NCBI RefSeq assembly: GCF_018257795.1
Contig: NZ_JAERJD010000013.1
Span: 1 to 46,780 of the forward strand
Length of the DNA: 46,780 nt
Direction: 5' to 3'
From: Citrobacter sp. JGM124
GTDB lineage: Bacteria > Pseudomonadota > Gammaproteobacteria > Enterobacterales > Enterobacteriaceae
The notes under the pieces: generated by a model
Seen by the model: the letters and a program-made list of their open reading frames with translations, nothing else
What the model was told of the DNA's origin: nothing
The model's database searches: none
Shown here: one piece after another, positions 32,679 to 43,411 of the stretch
How positions within the stretch are numbered: the stretch's first letter is position 1
Layout of the letters: each line of letters begins with the position of its first letter
Made by a program: the position numbers and the translations under genes

Positions 32679-34841
32679 TCATACGACTTCCAGTCGTGCG
32701 TAAGCAGCAACCAGCCACTTAACCCCTTGTCCTGGAAATGCTATTTGCAGGCGGCTATGTTCACCACTGCCTTCCAGATTAACCACAGTCCCCTCACCAA
32801 ACTTAGGGTGCCGAACACGCTGGCCCAGACTAAAGCCAGAATCGTTGCTGGAAACCGGTGTCCCCATTCGCTGATGGCTCACCGGGCGACTGATGCTGGC
32901 TCGTAATCGCACCTCCTCGACGCAGTGTTCTGGTAACTCTCCCACAAAACGTGACGGACGGTGATAGACTTCTTTGCCATATAGACGGCGAGTTTCAGCA
33001 TAGGTAAGGGTCAGTTTTTCCATGGCCCGAGTGACGCCCACATAGGCCAGACGGCGTTCTTCTTCCAGACGACCGCCTTCATCGAGCGACATCTGGCTGG
33101 GGAACATCCCCTCTTCCATGCCAACGATAAAGACCTGTGGAAACTCAAGCCCTTTGGCTGAGTGCAGTGTCATTAACTGAACAGCATCCTGCCAGGTATC
33201 GGCCTGACCTTCTCCCGCTTCCAGCGCCGCATGGGAGAGGAATGCCTGTAATGGCATCAGATCCTGGTCTTCATCCTGGTAGCTAAATTGTCGGGTTGCC
33301 GTTACCAGCTCTTCTAAGTTTTCAACACGAGTCTGACCTTTTTCACCCTTCTCCTGCTCATACATCATAAACAGGCCCGAATCTTTAATCACTCGGTCAG
33401 TCTGGACATGCAGGGGCATTTCTGCGGTCTCATGTGCCAGGGCATCAATCAGTTCAATGAAACGTTGTAGTGCTGAGGCAGCACGCCCTGCAAGGGCCTT
33501 TTCTTGCAGCAATGCCCTTGAGGCTTGCCACAGGGTGAGCTGACGATCGCGGGCGGTCTGACGCACCACATCAAGGGTACGATCACCGATGCCGCGGGTA
33601 GGCGTATTCACCACGCGCTCAAATCCAGCATCATCATTGCGGTTAGCAATCAAACGCAGATAAGAGAGCGCATCTTTAATTTCCTGACGCTCAAAAAAGC
33701 GCATTCCCCCGTAAATACGGTAAGGCATATTGGCCTGTAATAACGCCTCTTCGAGTACTCGCGACTGGGCATTACTACGATAAAGAATGGCACACTTCTC
33801 TAACGCCCCTCCCTGCTCTTGCCAGGTCTTGATACGGTTCACCACAAAACGGGCTTCATCAAGCTCGTTAAAAGCACAATAAAGAGAGACCGGCTCACCG
33901 TCACCTCCTTCTGTCCATAACTCTTTACCCAAACGCCCCGCATTATTGGCGATCAATGCGTTGGCCGCACTGAGAATGGTATTCGTAGAGCGATAGTTCT
34001 GCTCCAGGCGAATCGTCTGTGCTCCAGGGAAGTCAGTGAGGAAGCGTTGAATATTTTCCACCTGGGCTCCACGCCAGCCGTAAATAGACTGGTCGTCATC
34101 ACCGACGATCATCACTTTACCGCTGTCCCCTGCCAACAGGCGGATCCACGCATACTGAATATTGTTAGTATCCTGAAACTCATCCACCAGGATATTCGTA
34201 AAACGTTCCCGATAATGGTTAAGAATATGGGGTTTGTTAAGCCAAAGTTCATGGGCACGCAATAATAGTTCGGCAAAATCAACCAGCCCAGCACGATCGC
34301 AAGCCTCCTGATACCCCTGGTAGATTTGTAGCCACGTTTGCTCAACCGGATTACCGTAACTTTCAATATGTTGAGGACGTAAACCTTCGTCTTTTTTGCC
34401 GTTGATGTACCACATGGCCTGGCGTGCAGGCCATTGCTTTTCATCAAGGTTCATTGCTTTAATCAACCGTTTCAGTAAACGGAGTTGATCTTCGCTGTCG
34501 AGGATTTGAAAATCCTGAGGCAGATTGGCATCCATATGGTGGGCGCGTAACAGGCGATGAGCGAGACCATGGAAAGTCCCTACCCACATTCCCCCCTGGC
34601 TGGTGCCCATTAGCTGGCCAATACGATGGCGCATTTCTGCCGCGGCTTTATTGGTAAAAGTCACCGCCATTATTGAGTAAGGTGAACACTGTTCAACACT
34701 TATCAACCAGGCAATACGGTGTACTAATACGCGTGTCTTACCACTGCCAGCCCCAGCCAGTACCAGCATATTGCTACGCGTCGCGGCGACTGCTGCGCGT
34801 TGTTTATCATTGAGGCCATCAAGCAGGTAAGAAACGTCCAT
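32679..34841 (-). CDS. uvrD: DNA helicase II UvrD
   Basis: 720 residues, the E. coli length. Superfamily 1A 3'-5' helicase of nucleotide excision and mismatch repair. Walker A LAGAGSGKTRVLVHR, motif II LVDEFQDTNN, motif III GDDDQSIYGWRGA and the C-terminal Tudor-like RNA polymerase-interacting domain (GEGTVVNLEGSGEHSRLQIAF) are present. The start is the ATG at 34841 (MDVSYLLDGLN as in E. coli), not the ATG four codons upstream. A LexA box lies in the 60 bp gap to yigB. Confidence 0.97.
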   Translation of the reverse strand: MDVSYLLDGLNDKQRAAVAATRSNMLVLAGAGSGKTRVLVHRIAWLISVEQCSPYSIMAVTFTNKAAAEMRHRIGQLMGTSQGGMWVGTFHGLAHRLLRAHHMDANLPQDFQILDSEDQLRLLKRLIKAMNLDEKQWPARQAMWYINGKKDEGLRPQHIESYGNPVEQTWLQIYQGYQEACDRAGLVDFAELLLRAHELWLNKPHILNHYRERFTNILVDEFQDTNNIQYAWIRLLAGDSGKVMIVGDDDQSIYGWRGAQVENIQRFLTDFPGAQTIRLEQNYRSTNTILSAANALIANNAGRLGKELWTEGGDGEPVSLYCAFNELDEARFVVNRIKTWQEQGGALEKCAILYRSNAQSRVLEEALLQANMPYRIYGGMRFFERQEIKDALSYLRLIANRNDDAGFERVVNTPTRGIGDRTLDVVRQTARDRQLTLWQASRALLQEKALAGRAASALQRFIELIDALAHETAEMPLHVQTDRVIKDSGLFMMYEQEKGEKGQTRVENLEELVTATRQFSYQDEDQDLMPLQAFLSHAALEAGEGQADTWQDAVQLMTLHSAKGLEFPQVFIVGMEEGMFPSQMSLDEGGRLEEERRLAYVGVTRAMEKLTLTYAETRRLYGKEVYHRPSRFVGELPEHCVEEVRLRASISRPVSHQRMGTPVSSNDSGFSLGQRVRHPKFGEGTVVNLEGSGEHSRLQIAFPGQGVKWLVAAYARLEVV

Positions 34842-34874
34842 GGGTACCGCCATTAAAGAGGTTATAAAAAACCC

Positions 34875-34890
34875 CTGGTGTTTTATACAG
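34875..34890 (-). promoter_or_regulatory. LexA (SOS) box of uvrD
   Basis: CTGTATAAAACACCAG on the minus strand has the CTG-N10-CAG form and an A/T-rich core, closely matching the known E. coli uvrD SOS box CTGTATATATACCCAG. It sits 33 bp before the uvrD ATG. Confidence 0.85.
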
Positions 34891-34901
34891 AGTTACAACA
34901 A

Positions 34902-35618
34902 TTATATCAGCGTGTTCAGGGATGCCAACCGTGAAATTTCCAGATGAGGTAATAAGCGACTGTCCTTTATCTGCATTAAGTCCCCATCTCGCAGGTTTAT
35001 CCAGCAAGCCTGCATTCCACAACGGATTGCGCCACCGACATCTGTCGTTAAATCATCCCCCACATGCAGAATCTGCTCTGGCGGAAGATGGAGTTTATGC
35101 GCTGCCAGCTGGTACATATCCGCAAAAGGCTTGGCACGCCCGTCGGGACCCGCGCGCAATACAAAGGAAAAATAGGTATCCAGGCCACATAAGTGCGGCT
35201 GGGCATTGCCATTGGTGATGGCTACCAGTGGCCACCTCTTTGCAAGTTTCGCCAGTGTATCATGGGTTTCCTGGGGGATATCTATCCGACTTCGCCACTG
35301 CGCAAAGTTATCCATCGCTCGATGAGCCCCCTCATCAGCCTGCGATGCCGATAAACCCGCCTGTAGCATGGCCAGCTCAATAGTACGCCGCCGCCATTCA
35401 GTCACATCATGATAAATATCAGGTTCACGGCGCAATAACGCCTGGCGATGATGTTCAAAATCAGCCGAGGTAAAGTCACTCATACAGTGATGATAGCCTT
35501 TAACAAATGCAAGCATCTCCAGGGTGGTACGGTGAATTACGGGGCGATTATCGTAGAGGGTATCATCCAGGTCAAAAGTCAGGGCAGAGATCGGCCCCAG
35601 TGGACGGTAAAAATGCAT
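34902..35618 (-). CDS. yigB: HAD-family FMN phosphatase YigB
   Basis: 238 residues, the E. coli length. HAD motif [13 protein letters not shown], motif II AITNGN, Lys in [10 protein letters not shown] and motif [16 protein letters not shown]. coli YigB dephosphorylates 5-amino-6-ribitylamino-uracil phosphate and FMN, a step in riboflavin synthesis. It overlaps xerC by 1 nt (TAATG). Confidence 0.96.
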   Translation of the reverse strand: MHFYRPLGPISALTFDLDDTLYDNRPVIHRTTLEMLAFVKGYHHCMSDFTSADFEHHRQALLRREPDIYHDVTEWRRRTIELAMLQAGLSASQADEGAHRAMDNFAQWRSRIDIPQETHDTLAKLAKRWPLVAITNGNAQPHLCGLDTYFSFVLRAGPDGRAKPFADMYQLAAHKLHLPPEQILHVGDDLTTDVGGAIRCGMQACWINLRDGDLMQIKDSRLLPHLEISRLASLNTLI

Positions 35619-36526
35619 TAGGATTTCCCCCGTTTAGCACGTGGATGTGCAGCATCGTAGATGGATGCTAAATGTTGAAAATCGAGATGGGTATAGATTT
35701 GCGTCGTTGAAAGATTGGCATGCCCAAGTAATTCCTGCACCGCACGCAGGTCACCACTGGACTCCAGCATATGAGTCGCGAAGGAATGACGGAGTTTATG
35801 AGGGTGAACATGGCTGTTTAGCCCCTGTTTAACACCCCACTCGGCAAACCGTTTTTGTACGTTACGGGCTGAAATACGCTTGCCTGTTTTTGCCAAAAAG
35901 AGGGCATCATCATCTGGCCCAAAGAGTTCCCGTAGCAGAAGCCAGTGCTCAACCCAGCTGACGGCACTGCGCCCCACGGGTACACGGCGCTCTTTACTGC
36001 CTTTCCCGGTAACCCAGACATCTCCCGTCGCGAGATCCAAATGACGGCAATCCATATTCACCAGTTCTGACAGACGCAATCCCGCGCCGTACATCACTTC
36101 AAGCATGGCTCGATCGCGCACAGCAAGGGGATCGTTAATATCGATATTCAGTAACTGGTTAATATCGTCCACATCAATGTTCTTGGGCAACAGACGGCTG
36201 GTTTTCGGGGTTACTATCCCTTTAGCGGGGTTGGCTGATAACAGCCCCTGACCTATCTGCCAGTCGAAAAAGCTGCGCAGTGCAGAAAGGCGTAGCGCCA
36301 GGCTTGATGCTTGCAATCCTGCTTTTCGACTACGTACCGCAATAGAACGTACGGTTGCCGCATCACACTGTGCCCAGCTTTTGAGTTTCATCTCATCAGC
36401 CAGATGCACGATCGCCGTGAGCTGACGCTGATAATTCAGTCGAGTCAATGGACTGAGCTGCCTTTCCACTTTCAAATAACGCAGAAAATCGTCCACACTC
36501 GGCAGTAATGGAGAGGTGTCCGTCAT
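35618..36526 (-). CDS. xerC: site-specific tyrosine recombinase XerC
   Basis: 302 residues, against 298 in E. coli. With XerD it resolves chromosome dimers at dif. Catalytic residues lie in [10 protein letters not shown] (Arg), [12 protein letters not shown] (Lys), [12 protein letters not shown] (His, Arg), [14 protein letters not shown] (His and nucleophilic Tyr). The N-terminal SAM-like core-binding domain is complete. It overlaps yigA by 4 nt and yigB by 1 nt, in the conserved dapF-yigA-xerC-yigB-uvrD order. Confidence 0.97.
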   Translation of the reverse strand: MTDTSPLLPSVDDFLRYLKVERQLSPLTRLNYQRQLTAIVHLADEMKLKSWAQCDAATVRSIAVRSRKAGLQASSLALRLSALRSFFDWQIGQGLLSANPAKGIVTPKTSRLLPKNIDVDDINQLLNIDINDPLAVRDRAMLEVMYGAGLRLSELVNMDCRHLDLATGDVWVTGKGSKERRVPVGRSAVSWVEHWLLLRELFGPDDDALFLAKTGKRISARNVQKRFAEWGVKQGLNSHVHPHKLRHSFATHMLESSGDLRAVQELLGHANLSTTQIYTHLDFQHLASIYDAAHPRAKRGKS

Positions 36527-37227
36527 TGCCGTTCAACCCAGCGTTCAAGTAACTCCGGGAGTATCAGTGCCAGTTCATCCAGGAGTCGGGTTCCCTGTCC
36601 TTGATAATAATGTTGAGGATCACGACTGCTAAAAATCACCACCCCCACATCAGCCTTCCCACCCATCATGGACATAGCCACTGACCCCACTGACTTGGCC
36701 TCTGGTAGTAACAACAACAACTCAGGACCATTCAATGGGCCAAGGTAGTGCTGCTGCTCTCCCAGTCTCTGAATACGTAGCTGTTCAAAGGCCTGGCGAT
36801 TCAGTCCTAAGTGAGTAAAGCCAGAAGGTGCACCAATATGCCAGCTATCGTTAAAGAGCCTGACATTGGCACCCGCCAGCCCTATTTGCCTTGCCCAACG
36901 GTGCAGCCGGTCCAGCATATCTTGCAAGCTGGAAGCCGCGACGAGGTTGCTTTGTAGCTGCAGTAAACGACAGAAGAGTTCTTCGTTAACCCTGGCCTGA
37001 TCCAATAGCTGGCTAATATTCTCTTCCAACGCATTAATATGGTTACGCTGGCGTGCCATATGCCACTCCACCAGCGAAACGGTGCCACGAATCGGGTGCG
37101 GCACCTGCAATGCCTCAACGTGTTTAGCATTACGTATAAAAAAGCCGGGGTTACGCCGTAAATAATCAACGATAGTCAGATCGTCTAATTCTGGTCGTGT
37201 GTCTTGCTGTTCCCCAACTTGTTTCAT
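36523..37227 (-). CDS. yigA: DUF484 family protein YigA
   Basis: 234 residues, against 235 in E. coli. A GAF-like DUF484 protein, always found next to dapF and xerC in this lineage; its function is not established. Visible conserved blocks are [26 protein letters not shown] and [31 protein letters not shown] overlaps link it to dapF and xerC. Confidence 0.94.
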   Translation of the reverse strand: MKQVGEQQDTRPELDDLTIVDYLRRNPGFFIRNAKHVEALQVPHPIRGTVSLVEWHMARQRNHINALEENISQLLDQARVNEELFCRLLQLQSNLVAASSLQDMLDRLHRWARQIGLAGANVRLFNDSWHIGAPSGFTHLGLNRQAFEQLRIQRLGEQQHYLGPLNGPELLLLLPEAKSVGSVAMSMMGGKADVGVVIFSSRDPQHYYQGQGTRLLDELALILPELLERWVERQ

Positions 37228-38048
37228 AGATGTATAAACCCGTCATAAACATGTGTTGCCGGGCCCGTCATAAATAATGGCGATCCCGGCCCTTTCCAGG
37301 CGATATCAAGACGCCCACCTGGCAGATCTACGCGAACTTGTTCGGACAGAAGGCCCTGAACAATGCCCACGGCGACGGCACCACATGCGCCACTGCCACA
37401 GGCCATGGTTTCTCCTGCCCCGCGTTCATAAACCCGTAAGCGAATATGCTCCCGGCTCACGACCTGCATAAAACCGATATTGGCACGTTCAGAAAAACGT
37501 TCATGGCTTTCCATCACTGGCCCTAACGTTTCAACTGCCGCTGTATCAATATTCTCCACTTGGATCACACAGTGAGGATTACCCATCGAGACCACGCCAC
37601 ACATCACGGTTTGTTCCGCCGCACGCATAATATAGGTCTTTTCAGCTTTATTTGCCCGAAACGGGATCTGAGAGGGCTCGAAATTGGGCTCACCCATATT
37701 GACCCGAACCTGATCATCTTCCGTAACACTCAGTACCATGCGTCCGTTGGCAGTACTGACATGGATATCTCTCTTATTCGTCAGCCCTTTAAGACGTACA
37801 AAACGGGCAAAACAGCGGGCACCATTCCCACACTGGGAAACTTCACTGCCGTCGGCATTAAAGATCCGATAATGAAAATCAAGATCCGGATCATACGGCG
37901 GCTCGACGATCAACAACTGATCAAAACCCACGCCAAGATGACGATCCGCCAGACGACGGATCAACTCAGGGGAAAAATAGATGCTCTGGGTTACTGCATC
38001 CACGACCATGAAATCATTACCGAGGCCATGCATTTTAGAAAACTGCAT
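37224..38048 (-). CDS. dapF: diaminopimelate epimerase DapF
   Basis: 274 residues, the E. coli length. It converts LL- to meso-diaminopimelate for lysine and peptidoglycan. The two catalytic Cys are in [15 protein letters not shown] and [17 protein letters not shown]. The ATG at 38048 is preferred to an in-frame TTG four codons earlier, since GGAG is six bases before it. First gene of a run of overlapping genes leading to yigB. lptM lies 38 nt upstream on the same strand. Confidence 0.97.
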   Translation of the reverse strand: MQFSKMHGLGNDFMVVDAVTQSIYFSPELIRRLADRHLGVGFDQLLIVEPPYDPDLDFHYRIFNADGSEVSQCGNGARCFARFVRLKGLTNKRDIHVSTANGRMVLSVTEDDQVRVNMGEPNFEPSQIPFRANKAEKTYIMRAAEQTVMCGVVSMGNPHCVIQVENIDTAAVETLGPVMESHERFSERANIGFMQVVSREHIRLRVYERGAGETMACGSGACGAVAVGIVQGLLSEQVRVDLPGGRLDIAWKGPGSPLFMTGPATHVYDGFIHL

Positions 38049-38086
38049 TTTTTGCTCCAAAATCGCTGGGACAAAACACGATATAG

Positions 38087-38293
38087 CTAGTAAACAACCT
38101 GCGTTGGGCCATCACCCGTCCCGCGATTATTACGCACTGGTGCTGTTTGTATGGAATCCTCTTTTGGAACACTTTTGGTCGTTGGTGTTTGCTCTTTATC
38201 AGTAGGAGGAAAATAAAGTGGCCCTTTCAGCCCACAGCCAGTCAGTGCAGTCAGCGTCGTGACGACAACCAGCGCGCAGAAAATTTTCTTCAT
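38087..38293 (-). CDS. lptM: lipoprotein LptM (YifL)
   Basis: 68 residues, against 67 in E. coli YifL. A type II signal peptide ends in the lipobox LTGC, giving a mature N-terminal lipidated Cys followed by [10 protein letters not shown], the conserved core. E. coli LptM binds the LptD-LptE LPS translocon and helps LptD disulphide maturation. The rest is a short, proline and threonine rich tail ending in GDGPTQVVY. It is placed just upstream of dapF as in E. coli. Confidence 0.93.
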   Translation of the reverse strand: MKKIFCALVVVTTLTALTGCGLKGPLYFPPTDKEQTPTTKSVPKEDSIQTAPVRNNRGTGDGPTQVVY

Positions 38294-38538
38294 TATAACG
38301 TTGCCTGTGATTCGCGAGTCTTTCGTCTATCATCGCAGGTGAAGTCTGAAAAGCAATACTCTTTCTTTATCCCTTACTGCTGAAATGTCGCTGGCCTTAT
38401 CAATACGGTAAAGCGGATATCTCTTCAAATAACCGTAAAATAAGGGATACTGTGTAGCATATAATACGCTTCATCATGTGGATGTTTCTAAAAAACCACA
38501 ATTTTTATACTGCCTTAAAACCCAAACAGGAAGCAGAT

Positions 38539-38859
38539 ATGAACGACAGTGAATTTCATCAACTGGCTGATGGTCTCTGGTTGACCATAGAAGAACGCCT
38601 TGATAACTGGGACGGCGATAGTGATATTGATTGTGAGATAAACGGCGGCGTATTGACGCTTAGTTTTGAAAATGGCAGCAAAATCATTATTAACCGTCAG
38701 GAACCGCTTCACCAAGTCTGGCTGGCAACGAAAAATGGCGGCTATCACTTTACTTTACAGGGTGAAACCTGGATTTGCGATCGCAGTGGTGAGGAATTCT
38801 GGAAACTGCTGGAGCAAGCCAGCTCCGAACAAGCAGGTGAAACCGTTAGCTTTCGCTAA
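38539..38859 (+). CDS. cyaY: iron-sulfur cluster assembly protein CyaY (frataxin)
   Basis: 106 residues, the E. coli length. Bacterial frataxin with the acidic first helix ([20 protein letters not shown]), which binds iron and the IscS desulfurase, and the beta-sheet core [15 protein letters not shown]. The open frame begins earlier, but AGGA before the ATG at 38539 and the E. coli start MNDSEFH fix the start. Its stop codon is directly adjacent to the convergent cyaA stop, with no spacer. Confidence 0.96.
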   Translation: MNDSEFHQLADGLWLTIEERLDNWDGDSDIDCEINGGVLTLSFENGSKIIINRQEPLHQVWLATKNGGYHFTLQGETWICDRSGEEFWKLLEQASSEQAGETVSFR

Positions 38860-41424
38860 TTAAGATTCATACTGCCGTTGACGCTGGGACTGTGCCGTAT
38901 CGTCATGATTTTTGTCATTCGGTGCAGCCAGTGTTGAGTTTAGTGGCTGGGGACGAAAGGGAACCACCTGAACACGGTCATTGACTTTCACTATCTGATA
39001 GAACTGAGGCAAGTTGAAGTTGATAAAGCTCGACCCATAGGTCAGGCGGTCATGAGAAGAGGAAAAGAAACGACTGACATCACGAATTAGCTCTTCTTTA
39101 CTGCCCTCACAATGGTGATAAACTTCAGCCCGGTTACTCTCATCAAGAATGTAAATATTAAAACCTTGTTCCTCCTGAGTATCTTCAAAGAAAAACTGGA
39201 TAATACCTTCACTGGCGAAACCATCAACTACCGGGGGTAACGTCACTTGGTTGGTTTCCACCTGTACTGATAACCCATGCAATTTGTTATGTGAAATGGC
39301 CCCATAAAACTCTACGGCATTTTCCAGTTTCTGAACGGAAACATTTACCCGTTCAAAGAACAGTCCCCATGTTTGTCCGGCAACGCGTAAGGCTTTAAAA
39401 CGGCCGGGATCCTGCCGTGTACTGGAAAGACGAAATTCAATACATTCTGAAACCAATTGCTGTACACGAGTACGAATCAGGCCTCGCAAATGCTGGCTAT
39501 AGCAGAAGACTTCCACACTATCCGGGGGGGAAGCATCCTGGTGCATTTTCCCAAGAATAGTTTTCAGTGCTTCGATCATCGCTTGCTCACCGTTAAAATG
39601 CAGGGTTCGCACTTCATTCCATGAGTTGCGGTAGAGCAGGTCAATGCTGCCAATCAGGCACTGTTGCTCTTCGCCAAAGCTGAGTACATCAAGCTTACGA
39701 AAATCAAAATGAACCACCTGATCACGGAATGCCGCAGTAGGGTCATATTCCAGATTAACAATAATCGCCAGATGGCGAATTTCACATGGGCTGTATAACG
39801 CTTTCGGCGTCGGTGCAGGTAATCTCAGTGGGAAGCTGCTGGATACATCTGACACCATTTCCTGCAATTTAGGCAGGTCACAAATTCCATTGCCCTTAAT
39901 AAACAATTGCGTACGTGAAGTCAGCAGGCCATTAAAATAAGCCCACGCAATCAGTTTATTAAGATAACGGTTATATTCCAGTGGCTGATGGCTCACGATT
40001 GAGTCCATATTCGGTGCCCGATTGTACAGGTACCAGCCAGAACGATTCGTACGCCCGGGGGGAACATAAATAAACGTCAGATTAGGTTCACTCAGATCAG
40101 GTGAAATTTGTGGGTTCACCAGTGTGACTTTACCCGGCAACGCTTCAAAGGCAGCGTAAAGTTTACGAGTCAGAACCCCAATATCCTGCGGGCTTGCAGA
40201 AACACTGAGGTTATTACGACGTGCAAAACGGATCAGATTACGGTAGCTCTGCATCATTGCATCAAGCAACTCATTATGAGCCTCACGCACTTGATCTATC
40301 TTCCAGTTTGCTCGGTTGTCCAGCATCACCAGGCGTTCATGATCCCAGCCCCAGTCCTTAACCAACTGACCAAGAATTTCACGCCGCCAGCCGACACAAG
40401 CACGTTCACGGGACAATTTTTCGCACACTTTCAGATAAAAGCAGCGCCGTACTAGATCAAGACGCGTAGTATCTTCCAGCTGAGTAAGATAGTCGGTGAC
40501 GCGTTCAAGCATCATGCAATAAGGATCGAGACCAAAAGAGACGATTTCACCATCATGCAGGTGCTGTTTAATATCTTTTGCCAGCAGGCGGGTATTAGGG
40601 TATTCCCAGGAGTAAGCTTCCAGCAGCAGTGTTTTCATCACCGCTTTATAAGGCGAGTCGATACTTTTATAGAGCTGCCACAAGCTGGCACCAAAGTACT
40701 CTTCTGCTGACAAGGAGCTTAATCCTCCCAAATCCAGCCACTCATTTGGCGTCAGTACCCCCTGGGCATAGAGTGTCATGACATATTCGTCATAATGCTC
40801 TTCCTCAGAGCAAGGCACCATATTCCATAGAATACGTTTCCCCGCCAGGCGTACGGCGGTGCGATAGAACTCATCCAGCAATAAAATATGCTGGGTTGAA
40901 CCGCAGTCTTCTCCACCCAGGCTACCACTCGCATTATGGCGAAAACGGTTTTCATCAATCAGGAAAAAACTCACCTCGACACCCAGTGATGCCGCCCAGC
41001 TTTCGAGTAAATGACATTTTCTTTGCAGTAATTGCCGTTCTTCCTGATCAAGCCAGGACTGGTGACAAACCCAAATATCAAGGTCAGAAGAACAACTCTG
41101 ACCGACAGAAGAGGTACTCCCCATGGAATAGAGGCCGGTTAATGGCAGTTCACCGTCAGGGGTGTCTGGTACTTCCAAACCATACCGCAGTTCAAGGCCA
41201 TTCAAATAATGACGTTGGGTTTCATCAGGCGTGTACATGCAGATGCCCTTGGGAACGTTACCTTCGAGGTAACCCGGCATCAGTGGGTGATTATAATGTA
41301 ACAGTATCGGCAGTAAACTGTAGACCTGCTGGAAAGCAGGGCCCATAGCAGCAAGAGCGCGCTCAACACGCAATTGGTTTATGGCATCCAGTCTCTGCTT
41401 AAGAGTCTCAATATAGAGGTACAA
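38860..41424 (-). CDS. cyaA: class I adenylate cyclase CyaA
   Basis: 854 residues from the proposed start, against 848 in E. coli. The N-terminal catalytic half has the nucleotidyltransferase signature [19 protein letters not shown]. The C-terminal half is the regulatory region controlled by the phosphotransferase system in E. coli. The start is a TTG at 41424 (then [18 protein letters not shown]), exactly as in E. coli cyaA, where UUG limits translation. An in-frame upstream extension to 41508 has no similarity. A CRP site lies upstream. cyaA and hemC are divergent. Confidence 0.95.
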   Translation of the reverse strand: MYLYIETLKQRLDAINQLRVERALAAMGPAFQQVYSLLPILLHYNHPLMPGYLEGNVPKGICMYTPDETQRHYLNGLELRYGLEVPDTPDGELPLTGLYSMGSTSSVGQSCSSDLDIWVCHQSWLDQEERQLLQRKCHLLESWAASLGVEVSFFLIDENRFRHNASGSLGGEDCGSTQHILLLDEFYRTAVRLAGKRILWNMVPCSEEEHYDEYVMTLYAQGVLTPNEWLDLGGLSSLSAEEYFGASLWQLYKSIDSPYKAVMKTLLLEAYSWEYPNTRLLAKDIKQHLHDGEIVSFGLDPYCMMLERVTDYLTQLEDTTRLDLVRRCFYLKVCEKLSRERACVGWRREILGQLVKDWGWDHERLVMLDNRANWKIDQVREAHNELLDAMMQSYRNLIRFARRNNLSVSASPQDIGVLTRKLYAAFEALPGKVTLVNPQISPDLSEPNLTFIYVPPGRTNRSGWYLYNRAPNMDSIVSHQPLEYNRYLNKLIAWAYFNGLLTSRTQLFIKGNGICDLPKLQEMVSDVSSSFPLRLPAPTPKALYSPCEIRHLAIIVNLEYDPTAAFRDQVVHFDFRKLDVLSFGEEQQCLIGSIDLLYRNSWNEVRTLHFNGEQAMIEALKTILGKMHQDASPPDSVEVFCYSQHLRGLIRTRVQQLVSECIEFRLSSTRQDPGRFKALRVAGQTWGLFFERVNVSVQKLENAVEFYGAISHNKLHGLSVQVETNQVTLPPVVDGFASEGIIQFFFEDTQEEQGFNIYILDESNRAEVYHHCEGSKEELIRDVSRFFSSSHDRLTYGSSFINFNLPQFYQIVKVNDRVQVVPFRPQPLNSTLAAPNDKNHDDTAQSQRQRQYES

Positions 41425-41515
41425 GACGTATCGCCTGATAGTTTCAAGATGACGAAGAATCCGCTTTCCGGTGATTCTTTTCAGCACTATAAATGATCTG
41501 AAAAACAATTGCTGG

Positions 41516-41537
41516 AAACGTGATCAATTTAACACCT
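41516..41537 (-). promoter_or_regulatory. CRP site in the cyaA control region
   Basis: The minus strand reads GTGTTAAATTGATCACG, with the half sites TGTTA-N6-TCACG. As far as I recall it matches the CRP site of the E. coli cyaA promoter base for base. It lies about 90-110 bp upstream of the TTG start and supports feedback repression of cyaA by cAMP-CRP. Confidence 0.8.
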
Positions 41538-41709
41538 CGCCTGTTGACCGTAAAGCCAGATACACTGTTAGTCGCACTATCACGTCATGCATCGACTTTA
41601 TTTACCTCATTCCAGGTAGATATCTCCCATGGTCACCAAACCACCAACACTGACAGCTTTCCACGAACAATGGTAGGATGGTCAGTAATTGATAATGACG
41701 GTAACAAGC

Positions 41710-42651
41710 ATGCTAGACAATATACTAAGAATTGCGACTCGCCAAAGCCCCCTTGCACTCTGGCAAGCACATTATGTTAAGAGACAGCTGGAAATCTTCC
41801 ATCCCCAACTGCAGGTTGAGCTGGTATCCATGGTCACGCGTGGTGATATTCTATTGGATACCCCGTTGGCTAAAGTCGGTGGAAAGGGTTTATTTGTCAA
41901 AGAATTAGAGCTTGCTCTGTTAGATGGTCGCGCAGATATTGCCGTTCACTCCCTGAAGGATGTCCCTGTTGCTTTTCCGGAAGGTCTGGGATTGGTGACA
42001 ATTTGCGAACGTGACGACCCTCGGGATGCGTTTGTGTCAAACAAGTATGAAAATCTGGATGCGCTGCCTGTCGGCAGCATCGTCGGAACCTCCAGCCTCC
42101 GTCGACAGTGTCAAATTGCGGAGCAGCGTCCGGACTTAATTATCCGCTCGCTGCGAGGTAACCTCGGCACTCGTCTGGGTAAACTGGATAGTGGGGAATA
42201 TGATGCGATTATTCTTGCGGTCGCCGGGCTCAACCGTCTGGAAATGCAGTCGCGTATTCGCTATGCGCTGCCGCCAGAGGTGTCATTACCCGCTGTCGGC
42301 CAGGGTGCTATAGGCATTGAGTGCCGTCTGAATGATACCCACACCCAGGCACTGCTTGCACCGTTGAACCACACAGAAACAGCTGTTCGAGTCAGTGCTG
42401 AACGCGCTATGAACATCCATCTGGAGGGTGGCTGCCAGGTTCCTATCGGCAGCTATGCAGAACTCACCACGGATGGGTTATGGCTACGGGCTTTGGTCGG
42501 AGCGCCAGACGGTTCCGTCATCATCCGTGGTGAACGGCTGGGTAAACCCGAAGATGCCATTACTATGGGTATATCACTGGCAGAAGAATTACTGGCCAAT
42601 GGGGCCAGGGAGATCCTCTCTGAAGTTTATAAAGGGGAAGCGTCTGCGTGA
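41710..42651 (+). CDS. hemC: hydroxymethylbilane synthase HemC
   Basis: 313 residues, the E. coli length. It polymerises four porphobilinogens using a dipyrromethane cofactor bound to Cys in [12 protein letters not shown]. Other motifs are [35 protein letters not shown] and [10 protein letters not shown]. Upstream in-frame codons (TTG 41689, ATG 41695) are possible, but the E. coli start MLDN matches the ATG at 41710. The stop overlaps hemD (GTGA). Confidence 0.96.
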   Translation: MLDNILRIATRQSPLALWQAHYVKRQLEIFHPQLQVELVSMVTRGDILLDTPLAKVGGKGLFVKELELALLDGRADIAVHSLKDVPVAFPEGLGLVTICERDDPRDAFVSNKYENLDALPVGSIVGTSSLRRQCQIAEQRPDLIIRSLRGNLGTRLGKLDSGEYDAIILAVAGLNRLEMQSRIRYALPPEVSLPAVGQGAIGIECRLNDTHTQALLAPLNHTETAVRVSAERAMNIHLEGGCQVPIGSYAELTTDGLWLRALVGAPDGSVIIRGERLGKPEDAITMGISLAEELLANGAREILSEVYKGEASA

Positions 42652-43394
42652 CTATCCTTGTCACTCGCCCTTCGCCTGCCGGGGAAGAGCTTGTAAGACG
42701 CCTGCGCCTGACGGGGAAGACTGCATACAGTTTTCCCCTGATTGAGTTTGCTCCGGGCAAAGAATTAGCACAGTTGCCGACGATGCTGGCCGCTCTGCCA
42801 CCAGACTCTCTGGTCTTTGCGTTATCGCAACACGTTATCCATTTTGCCGGCCCATTATTGCGTCAAAGTGGTATCGGCTGGCCGAAAGAATTGAACTGGT
42901 TTGCTATTGGGCGCACAACAGCGCTCGCTTTACATGCAGCCAGCCATTTAACCGTTCACTATCCCCATGACAAGGAAACCAGTGAAGTCTTGCTACAATT
43001 ACCAGAGCTACAAAATATTAGTGGTAAGCAAGTACTGATTTTACGAGGTAATGGCGGAAGAGAATTACTGGGTAAGACACTACAGGAACGTGGTGCTAAA
43101 GTTGATTTTTGCGAATGTTATCAACGCAATGAAATAAATTACAATGGAATGGAAGAGGCCTGGCGATGGTCTGAGAAGAACGTGTCTACCCTGGTCGTCA
43201 CCAGTGGCGAGATGTTACAACAACTCCATACGCTCATTCCAGCCTGGTACCGTGAAAACTGGCTGACCCAGTGTCAACTACTTGTGGTCAGTGAACGACT
43301 GGCGAGCCTTGCCAGAGATCTGGGCTGGCAAGATATTCGGGTCGCTGATAACGCGGATAATGACGCGCTGTTGCGCGCGTTACAATTAACCTAA
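42648..43394 (+). CDS. hemD: uroporphyrinogen-III synthase HemD
   Basis: 248 residues, against 246 in E. coli. It cyclises hydroxymethylbilane to uroporphyrinogen III with inversion of ring D. Family features visible are the N-terminal [17 protein letters not shown] and [21 protein letters not shown]. The sequence is less conserved than its neighbours, as is normal for HemD. The start is GTG at 42648, overlapping the hemC stop by 4 nt. Confidence 0.94.
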   Translation: MTILVTRPSPAGEELVRRLRLTGKTAYSFPLIEFAPGKELAQLPTMLAALPPDSLVFALSQHVIHFAGPLLRQSGIGWPKELNWFAIGRTTALALHAASHLTVHYPHDKETSEVLLQLPELQNISGKQVLILRGNGGRELLGKTLQERGAKVDFCECYQRNEINYNGMEEAWRWSEKNVSTLVVTSGEMLQQLHTLIPAWYRENWLTQCQLLVVSERLASLARDLGWQDIRVADNADNDALLRALQLT

Positions 43395-43411
43395 AAATAC
43401 AGGACGCCACA

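Noticed and set aside
32420-32722. 100-codon plus-strand open frame between corA and uvrD
   Set aside because: No ribosome site or recognisable family. It runs antisense into the uvrD 3' end, and the interval is better explained as the corA promoter and leader.
37560-38090. 176-codon plus-strand open frame opposite dapF
   Set aside because: It is a shadow of the well-supported dapF gene on the other strand.
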